Shown: positions 1 through 5,499, counted from the stretch's first letter. The stretch is 5,547 nucleotides of DNA from Pseudomonadota bacterium (GCA_003242525.1 QGUU01000196.1:1-5547); one strand, 5' to 3'. Program-made: numbers and translations. Notes: generated from the sequence alone by a model not told the origin.

Positions 1-291
1 GGCCTCGGCTTCAGCGCCATGGTACAGCGCTACGCGATTTCCTCGCTCAATGAGGCTCAGGCCTATCTGGCCCATCCCGTGCTCGGGACTCGCCTGAGAC
101 AGTGCGTCTCCATTCTTCTCGAACTGAAAGACCGCTCCGCCCATGAGATTTTCGGCAGCCCGGACGACATGAAGCTGCATTCTTCACTGACCCTGTTCGA
201 CCGGGCGGCACCCGACGAAACCTTGTTTGCGCAGGCGCTCGACCGCTATTTCGGGGGAAGACCGGACCAGGCAACCCTCGAACGGCTCTAG
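1..291 (+). CDS. DUF1810 family protein, 3' part (5' end outside window)
   Basis: This frame is open from base 1 (GLGFSA before the first ATG at 19) and ends at TAG 289-291, so 96 C-terminal residues are visible. I recognise the DUF1810 family (from memory, small soluble proteins of roughly 140 residues) from the run RYAISSLNEAQAYL, then HPVLGTRLRQC, then the signature EIFGSPDDMKLHSSLTLF, and the C-terminal DRYFGGRPDQATLERL. The ATG at 19 is probably not the start, because the residues before it (GLGFSAM, followed by RYAIS) continue the family pattern, and the N-terminal third with its Trp-rich segment would lie upstream. The biochemical function is not established. It is separated from exbB by a 212-nt gap and is probably not in that operon. 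I am confident of the family and not of any role. Confidence 0.85.
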   Translation, partial: GLGFSAMVQRYAISSLNEAQAYLAHPVLGTRLRQCVSILLELKDRSAHEIFGSPDDMKLHSSLTLFDRAAPDETLFAQALDRYFGGRPDQATLERL

Positions 292-445
292 AACTGGTCG
301 GACTGTTCCGCGACATTGCGGCCCGGGCTTAGGCAGTGCCAGGCAAGCTGTCGGACTTCGTCATTTACGGCAGTCAGATGCGCTTCTGGAGGCTCCTGCC
401 ACGCAATTTTCGGGGTCAATGGTGTTGGCGGCGTCAAATGGCAGA

Positions 446-475
446 TTGAACAGCGACATTAGTTGAGTGTATTGG
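446..475 (+). promoter_or_regulatory. candidate sigma-70-type promoter for exbB-exbD-tonB
   Basis: A TTGAAC element (446-451) is followed after 18 nt by TATTGG (470-475). The first matches four of six positions of the TTGACA consensus, and the second matches only the TAT of TATAAT, so this is a weak match. Its value is positional: the putative -10 element lies inside the inverted repeat at 460-482, so a protein bound there would block polymerase. A start near 482 would leave a leader of about 20 nt before the exbB ATG. This is inference from motif matching by eye; the true start could lie elsewhere in the 292-503 gap. Confidence 0.3.
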
Positions 476-482
476 TCAACTA
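460..482. promoter_or_regulatory. inverted repeat TAGTTGA-N9-TCAACTA, RirA IRO-box-like operator
   Basis: The sequence shows a perfect 7-bp inverted repeat (TAGTTGA at 460-466, TCAACTA at 476-482) separated by 9 nt and ending 21 nt before the exbB start. Its core, TGA-N9-TCA (464-478), fits the IRO box described for the rhizobial Rrf2-family iron-sulfur repressor RirA, as I recall that motif. RirA represses iron-uptake genes, including TonB-system genes, in iron-replete rhizobia, and the site precedes exactly such an operon. The link to RirA is inference, since no rirA gene is in the window. An alternative is another dimeric regulator, or a hairpin at the start of the mRNA. Confidence 0.6.
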
Positions 483-503
483 TTCACCTAGCGGGTATGC
501 AGA

Positions 504-1394
504 ATGAGACCGATCGTAATTCTTGCCTGTACCATCCTCGGCTTGATGTGTCTGGCCGCCAGGGCACAGGAGCCGTCCGCATTGCCGTTGCCGGCTGCTG
601 TCGGCGCGTCTGGTCAGCCAGCGACGGCAGGGGATGCCAGTCAGGTCCTGGCCCGCGATGGCGTTCCGGCCATTAACAGTGTTCAGAGCCTCCTGCCGCA
701 CGATCTTTCCCCCTGGGGGATGTTCATGAATGCCGACATCATCGTGAAGGCGGTGATGATAGGTCTTGCCTTTGCTTCGTTGCTCACCTGGACAGTATGG
801 CTCGTCAAGTCGCTCGAGCTTCTGGCCGAGCGCAGGGCCGCGAGGCAAACCATGATAGCTATCGTCGAGGCCCGCTCGCTGAAGGAGGCGAGCGCGGCGC
901 TCGGGGCCAAGGGGAGTGTTGCGGCGCTTCTCGTACAGGCGGCCCGGCAGGAGGTGGACCTGTCGAGCCCTGCGCTCGATCATGCAGGCGGCGAGGGCGT
1001 GAAGGAGCGGGTGTCGTCGCGGCTGGCGCGCATTGAAGCACAGGCTGCCCGGCGCATGACGCGAGGAACCGGCCTTCTGGCTACAATCGGCTCCACGGCG
1101 CCCTTTGTCGGCCTGTTCGGGACGGTCTGGGGCATCATGAATGCCTTCATCGGAATTTCGCAGGCCCAGACCACAAATCTCGCGGTGGTCGCGCCGGGCA
1201 TCGCCGAGGCTTTGCTCGCAACAGCGCTCGGACTGGTCGCCGCGATCCCGGCCGTGGTCATCTACAATATCTTTGCCCGCTCCATTGCAGGGTACAGGCA
1301 GATTCTCGCAGATGCGGCTGCCGGCGTCGAACGTCTGGTAAGTCGTGATCTCGACTACCGGGCCGTTCCAGCGCGTGCCATTGCCGCCGAATAG
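504..1394 (+). CDS. exbB: ExbB, TonB-system energiser (proton channel subunit)
   Basis: This is the inner-membrane proton-channel subunit that works with ExbD to drive TonB. The 296 residues show a signal peptide ([21 protein letters not shown], likely cut after ARA at about residue 21). A low-complexity Ala/Pro/Gly periplasmic stretch follows to about residue 70. Transmembrane helix 1 spans about 78-101, a cytoplasmic domain about 102-188, and helices 2 and 3 about 190-217 and 229-256. The MotA/TolQ/ExbB core is clear: [16 protein letters not shown] at 197-212 and [18 protein letters not shown] at 232-249. T207, E235 and T240 appear to match the channel-lining Thr148, Glu176 and Thr181 of E. 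coli ExbB by spacing. The signal-peptide extension makes it longer than the E. coli protein and is typical of the proteobacterial exbBD-tonB subtype. ATG 504 is chosen because an in-frame TAG lies just upstream (489-491) and the start gives an intact signal peptide; the ribosome-binding site is weak. TolQ is less likely given the adjacent exbD and tonB. Confidence 0.95.
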   Translation: MRPIVILACTILGLMCLAARAQEPSALPLPAAVGASGQPATAGDASQVLARDGVPAINSVQSLLPHDLSPWGMFMNADIIVKAVMIGLAFASLLTWTVWLVKSLELLAERRAARQTMIAIVEARSLKEASAALGAKGSVAALLVQAARQEVDLSSPALDHAGGEGVKERVSSRLARIEAQAARRMTRGTGLLATIGSTAPFVGLFGTVWGIMNAFIGISQAQTTNLAVVAPGIAEALLATALGLVAAIPAVVIYNIFARSIAGYRQILADAAAGVERLVSRDLDYRAVPARAIAAE

Positions 1395-1405
1395 GGAGTC
1401 CAGCA

Positions 1406-1849
1406 ATGGCTTTCAGGAACCGCGAAAGCTTTGGCGATGATCTGGAGGAAACGCACGAAATCAACGTGACGCCCTTCATCGACGTGATGCTCGTGCTGCT
1501 CATCATCTTCATGGTCGCAGCGCCGCTGGCGACTGTCGATATCAATGTCGACCTGCCGACCTCGACGGCGAGCCCCGCGCCAAGGCCGGACAAGCCAATA
1601 TTTCTTACGGTCAAGCGCGATCTCACGCTCGCGATCGGAAACGAAACCGTTCCGAGAGGGGGCTTTACCGAGGCGCTGGACCGGGTAACCGGTGCTGACA
1701 AGGAAAGTCGCATCTTTCTGCGCGCCGACAGGGCGGTGGAATATGGCGAGCTGATGGAGGTGATGAACCTGCTGCGGAAGGCGGGCTATCTCAAGGTGGC
1801 GCTGGTAGGGCTGGAGGGGGCGCCGGCGGAGGAAGTCGGGAACCGATGA
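1406..1849 (+). CDS. exbD: ExbD, TonB-system accessory/stator protein
   Basis: ExbD is the single-pass membrane partner of ExbB; its dimer sits inside the ExbB pentamer and carries the protonatable aspartate. The 147-residue protein has a short cytoplasmic N-terminus, one transmembrane helix at about 22-42, and a periplasmic domain from about 45. The family signature INVTPFIDVMLVLLIIFMV is intact, and D26 corresponds to the essential Asp25 of E. coli ExbD. The periplasmic part keeps the expected pattern (IFLTVKRDLTLAIG, then RIFLRADRAVEYGELMEVMN and VALVGLEG). Length is normal for the family. The ribosome-binding site AGGGAG (1393-1398) overlaps the exbB stop codon and lies 7 nt before the ATG. 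The 3' end overlaps tonB by ATGA, which suggests translational coupling. TolR is the main alternative, disfavoured by the neighbouring tonB. Confidence 0.96.
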   Translation: MAFRNRESFGDDLEETHEINVTPFIDVMLVLLIIFMVAAPLATVDINVDLPTSTASPAPRPDKPIFLTVKRDLTLAIGNETVPRGGFTEALDRVTGADKESRIFLRADRAVEYGELMEVMNLLRKAGYLKVALVGLEGAPAEEVGNR

Positions 1850-2829
1850 ACCGGCCGGCAGAACTGGCTCTGAACAGGCGTCCGCCGGTCCGGGAGGCTG
1901 CTGTCTGGCTCGGTGCCGGGCTGCTTGTTCTTGCCACTCATGCGGCCTTCGCCGTCCTGTTGCGCGATATCAATCCGGTTTCCGGGCACAACGCCGTGGA
2001 GCAGGCCATGGAGATCGACCTGGCTCCGCTGCCTGTGTCCATTCCTGAAGCAGCCCAGACCGAAACGCTGGCGCAGGAGCAGCCCGCCGCTGAATCCGGA
2101 CCGATCGAAGAGATCGTGGAGACGGTCGAGCCCGAGGAGGCGCCGGAAGCGCAGGAGGCTCTCGAAGAGGTTCCGCCTGAAGAACGGATCGAGGAAAGGG
2201 TTGCGGAAGCAGTCGAGCCGGAGCCGGAACCCGTGACGGAGAAGCCGGAAAGCCCGCAGCCGACGCCGGAGAACACCCAAAGCGCAGCACTCGACCCTGA
2301 CTTGTCGGAAATTGCCGAACCCGAGATTGTGGAGGCGGTGACGCCCGAGGTGGCGATTCCGGTGCCTCAGCCGCGCCCCAAGAGGATCGAGGAAAGGCAA
2401 GAGGAACCGGAAGCGAAGCCTGTGCGCAAGAAGGGCAAAGTCGCGCAGGAGAAGGCGAAAAAGCCTGAAACCGCCAAGGAAAAGCCCCCACAAGCCGCCA
2501 AGCCCCGGAAACAGGCGTCGGCGCCAGCAGTGCAGGCATCGGCGGCATCCACGGCGCCCAAGATCGATCCCACCCGCTGGAACAACGCGGTGCGCGCGGC
2601 GATCGCGCGTCGGGCGAGCGCCGTTCGGGGCATGCGCGGAACGGTCCGCGTCAGCTTCGTGGTCGATTCGACCGGCTCGATTGTGTCGGCGAGCGTAAGC
2701 GGCTCCTCGGGTAACGATCGTCTTGACCAGGCCGCACTCGGCATGGTTCGCTCAGCCAAAGTACCCGCTCCCCCTGCGGGACTGAGTGGCTCGCGCCATG
2801 CCTTTGCAATTCCTCTGACTTTCCGCTGA
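1846..2829 (+). CDS. tonB: TonB, energy-transducing periplasm-spanning protein
   Basis: TonB carries energy from ExbBD to outer-membrane receptors by gripping their TonB box. The 327 residues show a cytoplasmic N-terminus, a transmembrane anchor at about 20-40 containing H32 (matching the conserved anchor His; the usual Ser four residues earlier is Val28), and the segment MEIDLAPLP (55-63). A very long spacer follows. It is Glu/Pro-rich at about 65-170 (VETVEPEEAPEAQEALEEVP) and Lys/Arg-rich at about 174-222 (KPVRKKGKVAQEKAKKPE), then an Ala-rich hinge. The TonB C-terminal domain lies at about 240-327: VRAAIARRAS helix, GTVRVSFVVDSTGSIVSASV strands, SSGNDRLDQAALGMV, and a final AFAIPLTFR strand. 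The Tyr-Pro motif that usually follows the first helix is absent (ARRASAVRGMRGTV), and that stretch is short. A GGAGG at 1828-1832 is rather far (13 nt) from the ATG, so coupling to exbD through the ATGA overlap probably matters. No terminator with a T-run is visible downstream. Confidence 0.93.
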   Translation: MNRPAELALNRRPPVREAAVWLGAGLLVLATHAAFAVLLRDINPVSGHNAVEQAMEIDLAPLPVSIPEAAQTETLAQEQPAAESGPIEEIVETVEPEEAPEAQEALEEVPPEERIEERVAEAVEPEPEPVTEKPESPQPTPENTQSAALDPDLSEIAEPEIVEAVTPEVAIPVPQPRPKRIEERQEEPEAKPVRKKGKVAQEKAKKPETAKEKPPQAAKPRKQASAPAVQASAASTAPKIDPTRWNNAVRAAIARRASAVRGMRGTVRVSFVVDSTGSIVSASVSGSSGNDRLDQAALGMVRSAKVPAPPAGLSGSRHAFAIPLTFR

Positions 2830-2955
2830 GCCGTGGGGCGATGCTATAGGACGGCCTCCGCAACGGGTTTCCAAGCCGAATCTCAAACAGCGCAAACGCC
2901 GGGGTTGTTCGCGGTCTCATCACCGTAAAGCCTTGGCGAAGCTGCGTAATGTTGC

Positions 2956-2973
2956 CGGAGAGTGAACGCTCCG
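2956..2973. repeat. imperfect inverted repeat CGGAG-N8-CTCCG upstream of wrbA
   Basis: CGGAG (2956-2960) and CTCCG (2969-2973) are perfect 5-bp arms. The 8 nt between them are themselves nearly symmetrical (aGTgaACg), so the whole 18 bp read almost as one dyad. It lies about 90 nt before the wrbA start, in the gap between tonB and wrbA. It could be an operator or a small stem-loop, and no T-run follows it. Arms this short arise by chance in GC-rich DNA, so it is recorded as a candidate only. Confidence 0.3.
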
Positions 2974-3023
2974 TGCTGCAATAAGTGGCTTCCCATCAGG
3001 GACCTGGCGTCTAGACAAGGCCG

Positions 3024-3040
3024 CGGCACGGCGCGTGCCG
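3024..3040. repeat. perfect inverted repeat CGGCACG-gcg-CGTGCCG ahead of the wrbA ribosome-binding site
   Basis: Perfect 7-bp GC-rich arms (3024-3030 and 3034-3040) are separated by 3 nt and end 12 nt upstream of the wrbA Shine-Dalgarno. As RNA this would be a very stable hairpin in the wrbA leader; as DNA it could be an operator. It is not a normal terminator because no T-run follows on the plus strand (AGGGTTCATG). The arms are longer than expected by chance for this location, but the function is unknown. Confidence 0.5.
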
Positions 3041-3052
3041 AGGGTTCATGAC

Positions 3053-3058
3053 AGGGAA
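3053..3058 (+). promoter_or_regulatory. wrbA: ribosome-binding site deciding the wrbA start
   Basis: AGGGAA lies 6 nt before ATG 3065. It is too close to support ATG 3059, and it lies downstream of the possible GTG start at 3035. This selects 3065, which also gives the family-standard N-terminus [10 protein letters not shown]. Confidence 0.7.
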
Positions 3059-3064
3059 ATGAAA

Positions 3065-3664
3065 ATGGCAAAGGTACTGGTCCTTTATTATTCGAGCTTC
3101 GGGCATATGGAGCAGATGGCAAAGGCCGCAGCGGAGGGTGCCCGGGAGGCTGGTGCGCAGGTGACGATCAAGCGCGTTCCCGAGCTGGTACCCGAAGAGG
3201 TCGCAAGAATGGCGAACTACAAGCTCGATCAGGAGGCCGAGGTTGCCAAGCCCGAGGAACTGGAGAACTACGATGCCATCATTGTGGCTTCGGCAACCCG
3301 GTACGGGGCGATTGCCTCGCAGATGAAGAATTTCCTGGACCAGACGGGTCCGCTCTGGGCGCGGGGTGCGCTGCTCAACAAGGTGGGCTCGGTCATGGTT
3401 TCCACCGCGACCCAGCACGGCGGCGCGGAACTGGCGCTTGTGTCCACCCAGGCAGCCCTGCAGCATCACGGCATGATCATTGTGCCGCTTTCCTATGCCT
3501 ATCAGGGGCAGATGGGCAATGATGTGGTCCGCGGCGGCGCACCCTATGGCATGACGACCACGTCTGACAGCGACGGTTCGCGCCAACCATCGATGCAGGA
3601 ACTGGAAGGCGCACGCTTTCAGGGCAGGCGGGTCGCCGAAATTGCTGCCAAGCTTTACGGCTGA
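3065..3664 (+). CDS. wrbA: WrbA, NAD(P)H:quinone oxidoreductase (type IV), flavodoxin-like
   Basis: WrbA is a cytoplasmic FMN-dependent, usually tetrameric enzyme that reduces quinones by two electrons using NAD(P)H, avoiding semiquinone formation; it is commonly linked to oxidative stress. The 199-residue length is normal. Family features in order are the flavodoxin N-terminal strand and phosphate-binding loop [16 protein letters not shown] (4-19), a helix and PELVPEEV, then the flavin-binding ATRYG with [12 protein letters not shown] (SATRYGAIA here versus PTRFGNMS in E. coli). Next come [10 protein letters not shown] and the C-terminal [19 protein letters not shown], followed by [17 protein letters not shown]. 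All key segments look intact. The 235-nt gap after tonB suggests its own promoter. It is convergent with the DUF2188 gene, 40 nt apart. A general flavodoxin is excluded by the WrbA-specific C-terminal segment. Confidence 0.96.
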   Translation: MAKVLVLYYSSFGHMEQMAKAAAEGAREAGAQVTIKRVPELVPEEVARMANYKLDQEAEVAKPEELENYDAIIVASATRYGAIASQMKNFLDQTGPLWARGALLNKVGSVMVSTATQHGGAELALVSTQAALQHHGMIIVPLSYAYQGQMGNDVVRGGAPYGMTTTSDSDGSRQPSMQELEGARFQGRRVAEIAAKLYG

Positions 3665-3674
3665 CGGATAGTCC

Positions 3675-3706
3675 AGCCGCGGCCGGTTCTATCGTCGCGC
3701 GCGGCT
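3675..3706. terminator. candidate bidirectional stem-loop between convergent wrbA and DUF2188 gene
   Basis: AGCCGCG (3675-3681) pairs perfectly with CGCGGCT (3700-3706) around an 18-nt loop. It starts 11 nt after the wrbA stop and overlaps the stop codon of the opposing DUF2188 gene. On the plus strand ATTTCTC follows, which is only mildly T-rich. The placement between two convergent genes fits a shared terminator, but the loop is large and the U-tract poor, so confidence is low. Confidence 0.35.
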
Positions 3707-3950
3707 ATTTCTCGTCTGAGATTTCAGTTTGCGGGCGGTCGCGTCCGTCGGCCAGCTCCTCATGCCATTTGCCCTCGGCATCCTCATATTGGATGCCGTC
3801 GGTGGTCCCGGCAATCTGCTGTCCGGCCGAGGCAATCTCGGCCGCACGCAACGCTTCGTCGTGGCTGGGAAAAGTCTCGGAAAAGGTCGAACCGACCTTG
3901 TAAGCCCAGCCTCCGTCGTGTTCGACGATCTTGTATGTCAGCTTGGCCAT
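3705..3950 (-). CDS. DUF2188 family small protein
   Basis: This 81-residue protein fits the DUF2188 family: short, soluble proteins with a compact pattern of an N-terminal strand, an aromatic-rich segment, and an Ala-rich helix in which residues are regularly spaced. Visible pieces are TYKIVEHDGGWAYKVG (about residues 5-20), SETFPSHDEALRAAEIAS (23-40), and IQYEDAEGKWHEELADG (52-68), followed by a charged tail. The biochemical function is unknown. There is no signal peptide or membrane segment. The start at 3950 is chosen because GGAGG (3956-3960) lies 5 nt upstream. An ATG at 3962 overlaps that ribosome-binding site, and a longer in-frame extension to 4115 has no family-like sequence. It is convergent with wrbA and codirectional with the downstream-coded Old Yellow Enzyme gene, 230 nt away. 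Confidence 0.88.
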   Translation of the reverse strand: MAKLTYKIVEHDGGWAYKVGSTFSETFPSHDEALRAAEIASAGQQIAGTTDGIQYEDAEGKWHEELADGRDRPQTEISDEK

Positions 3951-3955
3951 GAAAG

Positions 3956-3960
3956 CCTCC
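3956..3960 (-). promoter_or_regulatory. ribosome-binding site deciding the DUF2188 start
   Basis: Read on the minus strand, GGAGG lies 5 nt before ATG 3950-3948. Its strength and spacing fix the start of the short protein over longer in-frame alternatives. Confidence 0.7.
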
Positions 3961-4073
3961 ATTCCGAACGCCCAGGCCGGTGCGATCTTGTGCGCATCGA
4001 CCGAAGGGCGTGTTCGCCGTTGAACCTGCGCTATCCAGAATTTTGGGGCGTTTAGACCGCAGGGCCGTAAATC

Positions 4074-4113
4074 GTTGCGGGGTGAAGGCCGAAAGAGGCC
4101 CGCATCCCGCAAC
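4074..4113. repeat. nested inverted repeat between DUF2188 and Old Yellow Enzyme genes
   Basis: GTTGCGGG (4074-4081) pairs perfectly with CCCGCAAC (4106-4113). Inside it, GGCC (4087-4090) pairs with GGCC (4097-4100) around a 6-nt loop, giving a two-tier hairpin of 40 nt. It lies 67 nt beyond the stop of the Old Yellow Enzyme gene (minus strand) and 123 nt before the DUF2188 start. On the minus strand it is followed by GATTTACGG rather than a T-run. It could be a 3'-end structure for the oxidoreductase mRNA, a leader structure for DUF2188, or part of a dispersed repeat. The pairing is seen directly; the function is not. Confidence 0.5.
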
Positions 4114-4180
4114 ACAGTTCAACGCACGGCCACAAGTATGGTTGCTGCCAATGGGATCGTCAAATGCACTTGCCGGAGGC

Positions 4181-5284
4181 TCAGGACGCTTGCTTCATCC
4201 AGTGCTCCATGGTGGTGACGGCGCGCATCAATTGCGGCGCGGCAGGAATAGCCTCGCCGAACGTAGCTGCCGCGCGCCAGCCCCAGCGTGGGTCCGCAAG
4301 GAAGGCGCGAGCCAGCGCCACCATGTCGGCCTGGCCGTCGGCGACGATGGTCTCGGCTTGCCGGGGGTCGGTAATCAGCCCTACGGCGCGCGTGGGGATG
4401 TCCGCTCCCTTGCGGATCGCTTCCGCGAGATGCACCTGATAGCCGGGACCGGACGGCAGTTTCTGGTGAGGAGAATTTCCTCCCGACGAGGCGCAGATAT
4501 AGGCTACGCCTTCTGCCTTCAACGCTTTCACGACCTCGATGGCATCCACGACATCGAAGCCGCCCTCGACCCACTCCTTCACAGAAAGGCGCGCCCCGAG
4601 CATCAGGCGGGGCGCTGCCTTCTTCACCGCGCGCGCAACTTCAATAACAAAGCGCATGCGGTTCTCCAGGCTGCCGCCCCAGCGGTCCGTGCGCCGGTTC
4701 GAGAGCGGCGACAGGAACTGGAAAATCAAGTAGCCATGGGCCGCGTGCAGTTCGATGAAGTCGAAACCGGCGCGCTCGGCGCGGCGTGCCGCTTCACCGA
4801 ACCGCTCGATCACGGCAAGGATTTCGTCATCTTCCAGCGCGCGAGGCGTGTGCCAGCCCTCAGCGTAGGGAATTGCCGAGGCGGACACTGTCTCCCAAGG
4901 GTCCTGGCCCTGCTTCAGAGGCCCGCCACCTTCCCACGGCCTTTGGCAGGATGCCTTGCGCCCGGCATGGGCCAGCTGGACGCCGAACCTGGTGCCGGCC
5001 GGAGCCACACGCCTGGCGGCATCCAGCGCCCGCTTCGCTGCCGCTTCGTTCTGGTCCGAATAAAGGCCAAGGCAACCATGGCTAATCCGCCCGCGGCGCT
5101 CCACGTCCGTCATCTCGACCGTGACCATGCCGGCCCCAGACATGGCGTAGCTCATCCATTGCTGCAGGTGCCAGTCCGTCGCCGAGCCATCATCGGCCGA
5201 ATATTGACACATAGGCGCAACCGCGATGCGGTTCGGAAAGGTGAGGCCGCCGAGGGTGATGGGCTGGAATAGTGCAGCTGTCAT
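4181..5284 (-). CDS. NADH:flavin oxidoreductase, Old Yellow Enzyme family (YqjM-like)
   Basis: This is an FMN-containing TIM-barrel ene-reductase, cytoplasmic, which uses NAD(P)H to reduce activated C=C bonds or related electrophiles; the natural substrate is unknown. The 367-residue protein belongs to the 'thermophilic-like'/YqjM branch. Landmarks are LFQPITLGGLTFPNRI (5-20) and APMCQYS with C26 and Y28, matching YqjM Cys26 and Tyr28. GVQLAHAGRK follows (101-110, with Q103 the flavin-contacting Gln). ELHAAHGYLIFQFLSP contains H180 and H183, the substrate-binding pair, then NRRTDRWGGSLENR (196-209). R233 lies in GARLS, ASSGGNSP at 265-272 and AVGLITDP at 300-307 bind the flavin phosphate, and ALARAFLADPRW closes the barrel. 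All catalytic residues appear intact. Start 5284 is chosen because MTAALFQPI is the usual family N-terminus; a 67-residue in-frame extension looks like translated intergenic DNA. The ribosome-binding site is weak (GGA about 9 nt upstream). It is divergent from the gene starting at 5500. Confidence 0.95.
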   Translation of the reverse strand: MTAALFQPITLGGLTFPNRIAVAPMCQYSADDGSATDWHLQQWMSYAMSGAGMVTVEMTDVERRGRISHGCLGLYSDQNEAAAKRALDAARRVAPAGTRFGVQLAHAGRKASCQRPWEGGGPLKQGQDPWETVSASAIPYAEGWHTPRALEDDEILAVIERFGEAARRAERAGFDFIELHAAHGYLIFQFLSPLSNRRTDRWGGSLENRMRFVIEVARAVKKAAPRLMLGARLSVKEWVEGGFDVVDAIEVVKALKAEGVAYICASSGGNSPHQKLPSGPGYQVHLAEAIRKGADIPTRAVGLITDPRQAETIVADGQADMVALARAFLADPRWGWRAAATFGEAIPAAPQLMRAVTTMEHWMKQAS

Positions 5285-5363
5285 GAATGTATCCAAACAG
5301 TTGTGTGGCGATTGGGCTATGCGCGCCAATGTAGGCATCGCGCGGCGGCGGTGCCAGCGCAGG

Positions 5364-5386
5364 GCCAGCCGTTCCGAATGGCTGGC
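5364..5386. promoter_or_regulatory. 23-bp near-perfect palindrome, candidate operator, with flanking half-sites
   Basis: GCCAGCC (5364-5370) and GGCTGGC (5380-5386) are perfect 7-bp arms. Between them lies g-TTC-c-GAA-t, so the dyad continues to its centre at 5375 with one mismatched pair. More copies of the half-site flank it: GTGCCAGC at 5351-5358, which can alternatively pair with GCTGGCAC at 5381-5388, and GGCTGGC again at 5400-5406. The cluster sits in the 215-nt space between two divergent genes, about 80 nt before the oxidoreductase start. This is the usual place for a dimeric regulator such as a TetR- or MarR-type protein, and Old Yellow Enzyme genes are often controlled this way. No regulator gene is visible, so the protein is unknown. 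Confidence 0.5.
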
Positions 5387-5422
5387 ACAAAATGTCGCTG
5401 GCTGGCGGACTGACCTGGCAGG

Positions 5423-5430
5423 GTGATCAC
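5423..5430. repeat. 8-bp perfect palindrome GTGATCAC in the divergent intergenic region
   Basis: GTGATCAC is self-complementary and lies 70 nt before the gene starting at 5500. It may be a binding site, but 8-bp palindromes are common by chance. Confidence 0.2.
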
Positions 5431-5499
5431 TTTGCAGAACCGCGATGGAACCGTCCGCCTGCCAATTGGTTGTTCCCAGCCCCAAGGCGGAGAACGATC

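Noticed and set aside
316..325. GC-rich palindrome GCCCGGGC as a terminator of the DUF1810 gene
   Set aside because: It is self-complementary without a loop, so it cannot form a normal hairpin, and no T-run follows.
333..446. Short frame starting at GTG 333 between the DUF1810 gene and exbB
   Set aside because: It has no ribosome-binding site and no recognisable sequence, and it is too short to distinguish from chance.
480..1406. 308-codon open frame on the minus strand opposite exbB
   Set aside because: It is a shadow of exbB: Cys/Arg/Gly-rich text without any family signature, fully overlapping a convincing gene.
1786..2493. 235-codon minus-strand frame opposite tonB, rich in Leu/Arg/Phe
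   Set aside because: The composition is the reverse complement of the Glu/Pro/Lys-rich TonB spacer codons; it is not a membrane protein gene.
3009..3016. GTCTAGAC palindrome upstream of wrbA as an operator
   Set aside because: An isolated 8-bp palindrome with no extended symmetry or repeat nearby; chance is a sufficient explanation.
3035..3064. GTG at 3035 as the wrbA start, adding 10 residues
   Set aside because: The codon lies inside the inverted repeat and has no ribosome-binding site, while ATG 3065 has AGGGAA at good spacing and gives the standard family N-terminus.
3951..4115. 55-residue N-terminal extension of the DUF2188 protein
   Set aside because: A strong ribosome-binding site sits just before ATG 3950, and the extension is Arg/Pro-rich intergenic translation without family-like sequence.
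3980..5272. 430-codon open frame on the plus strand opposite the Old Yellow Enzyme gene
   Set aside because: It is antisense to a gene with intact family motifs throughout. High GC suppresses stop codons in the opposing frame, and the translated text is Arg/His/Pro-rich with no recognisable domain.
5285..5485. 67-residue N-terminal extension of the Old Yellow Enzyme protein
   Set aside because: The extension has no family similarity and runs through the operator-like palindrome; MTAALFQPI at 5284 is the normal start for this branch.
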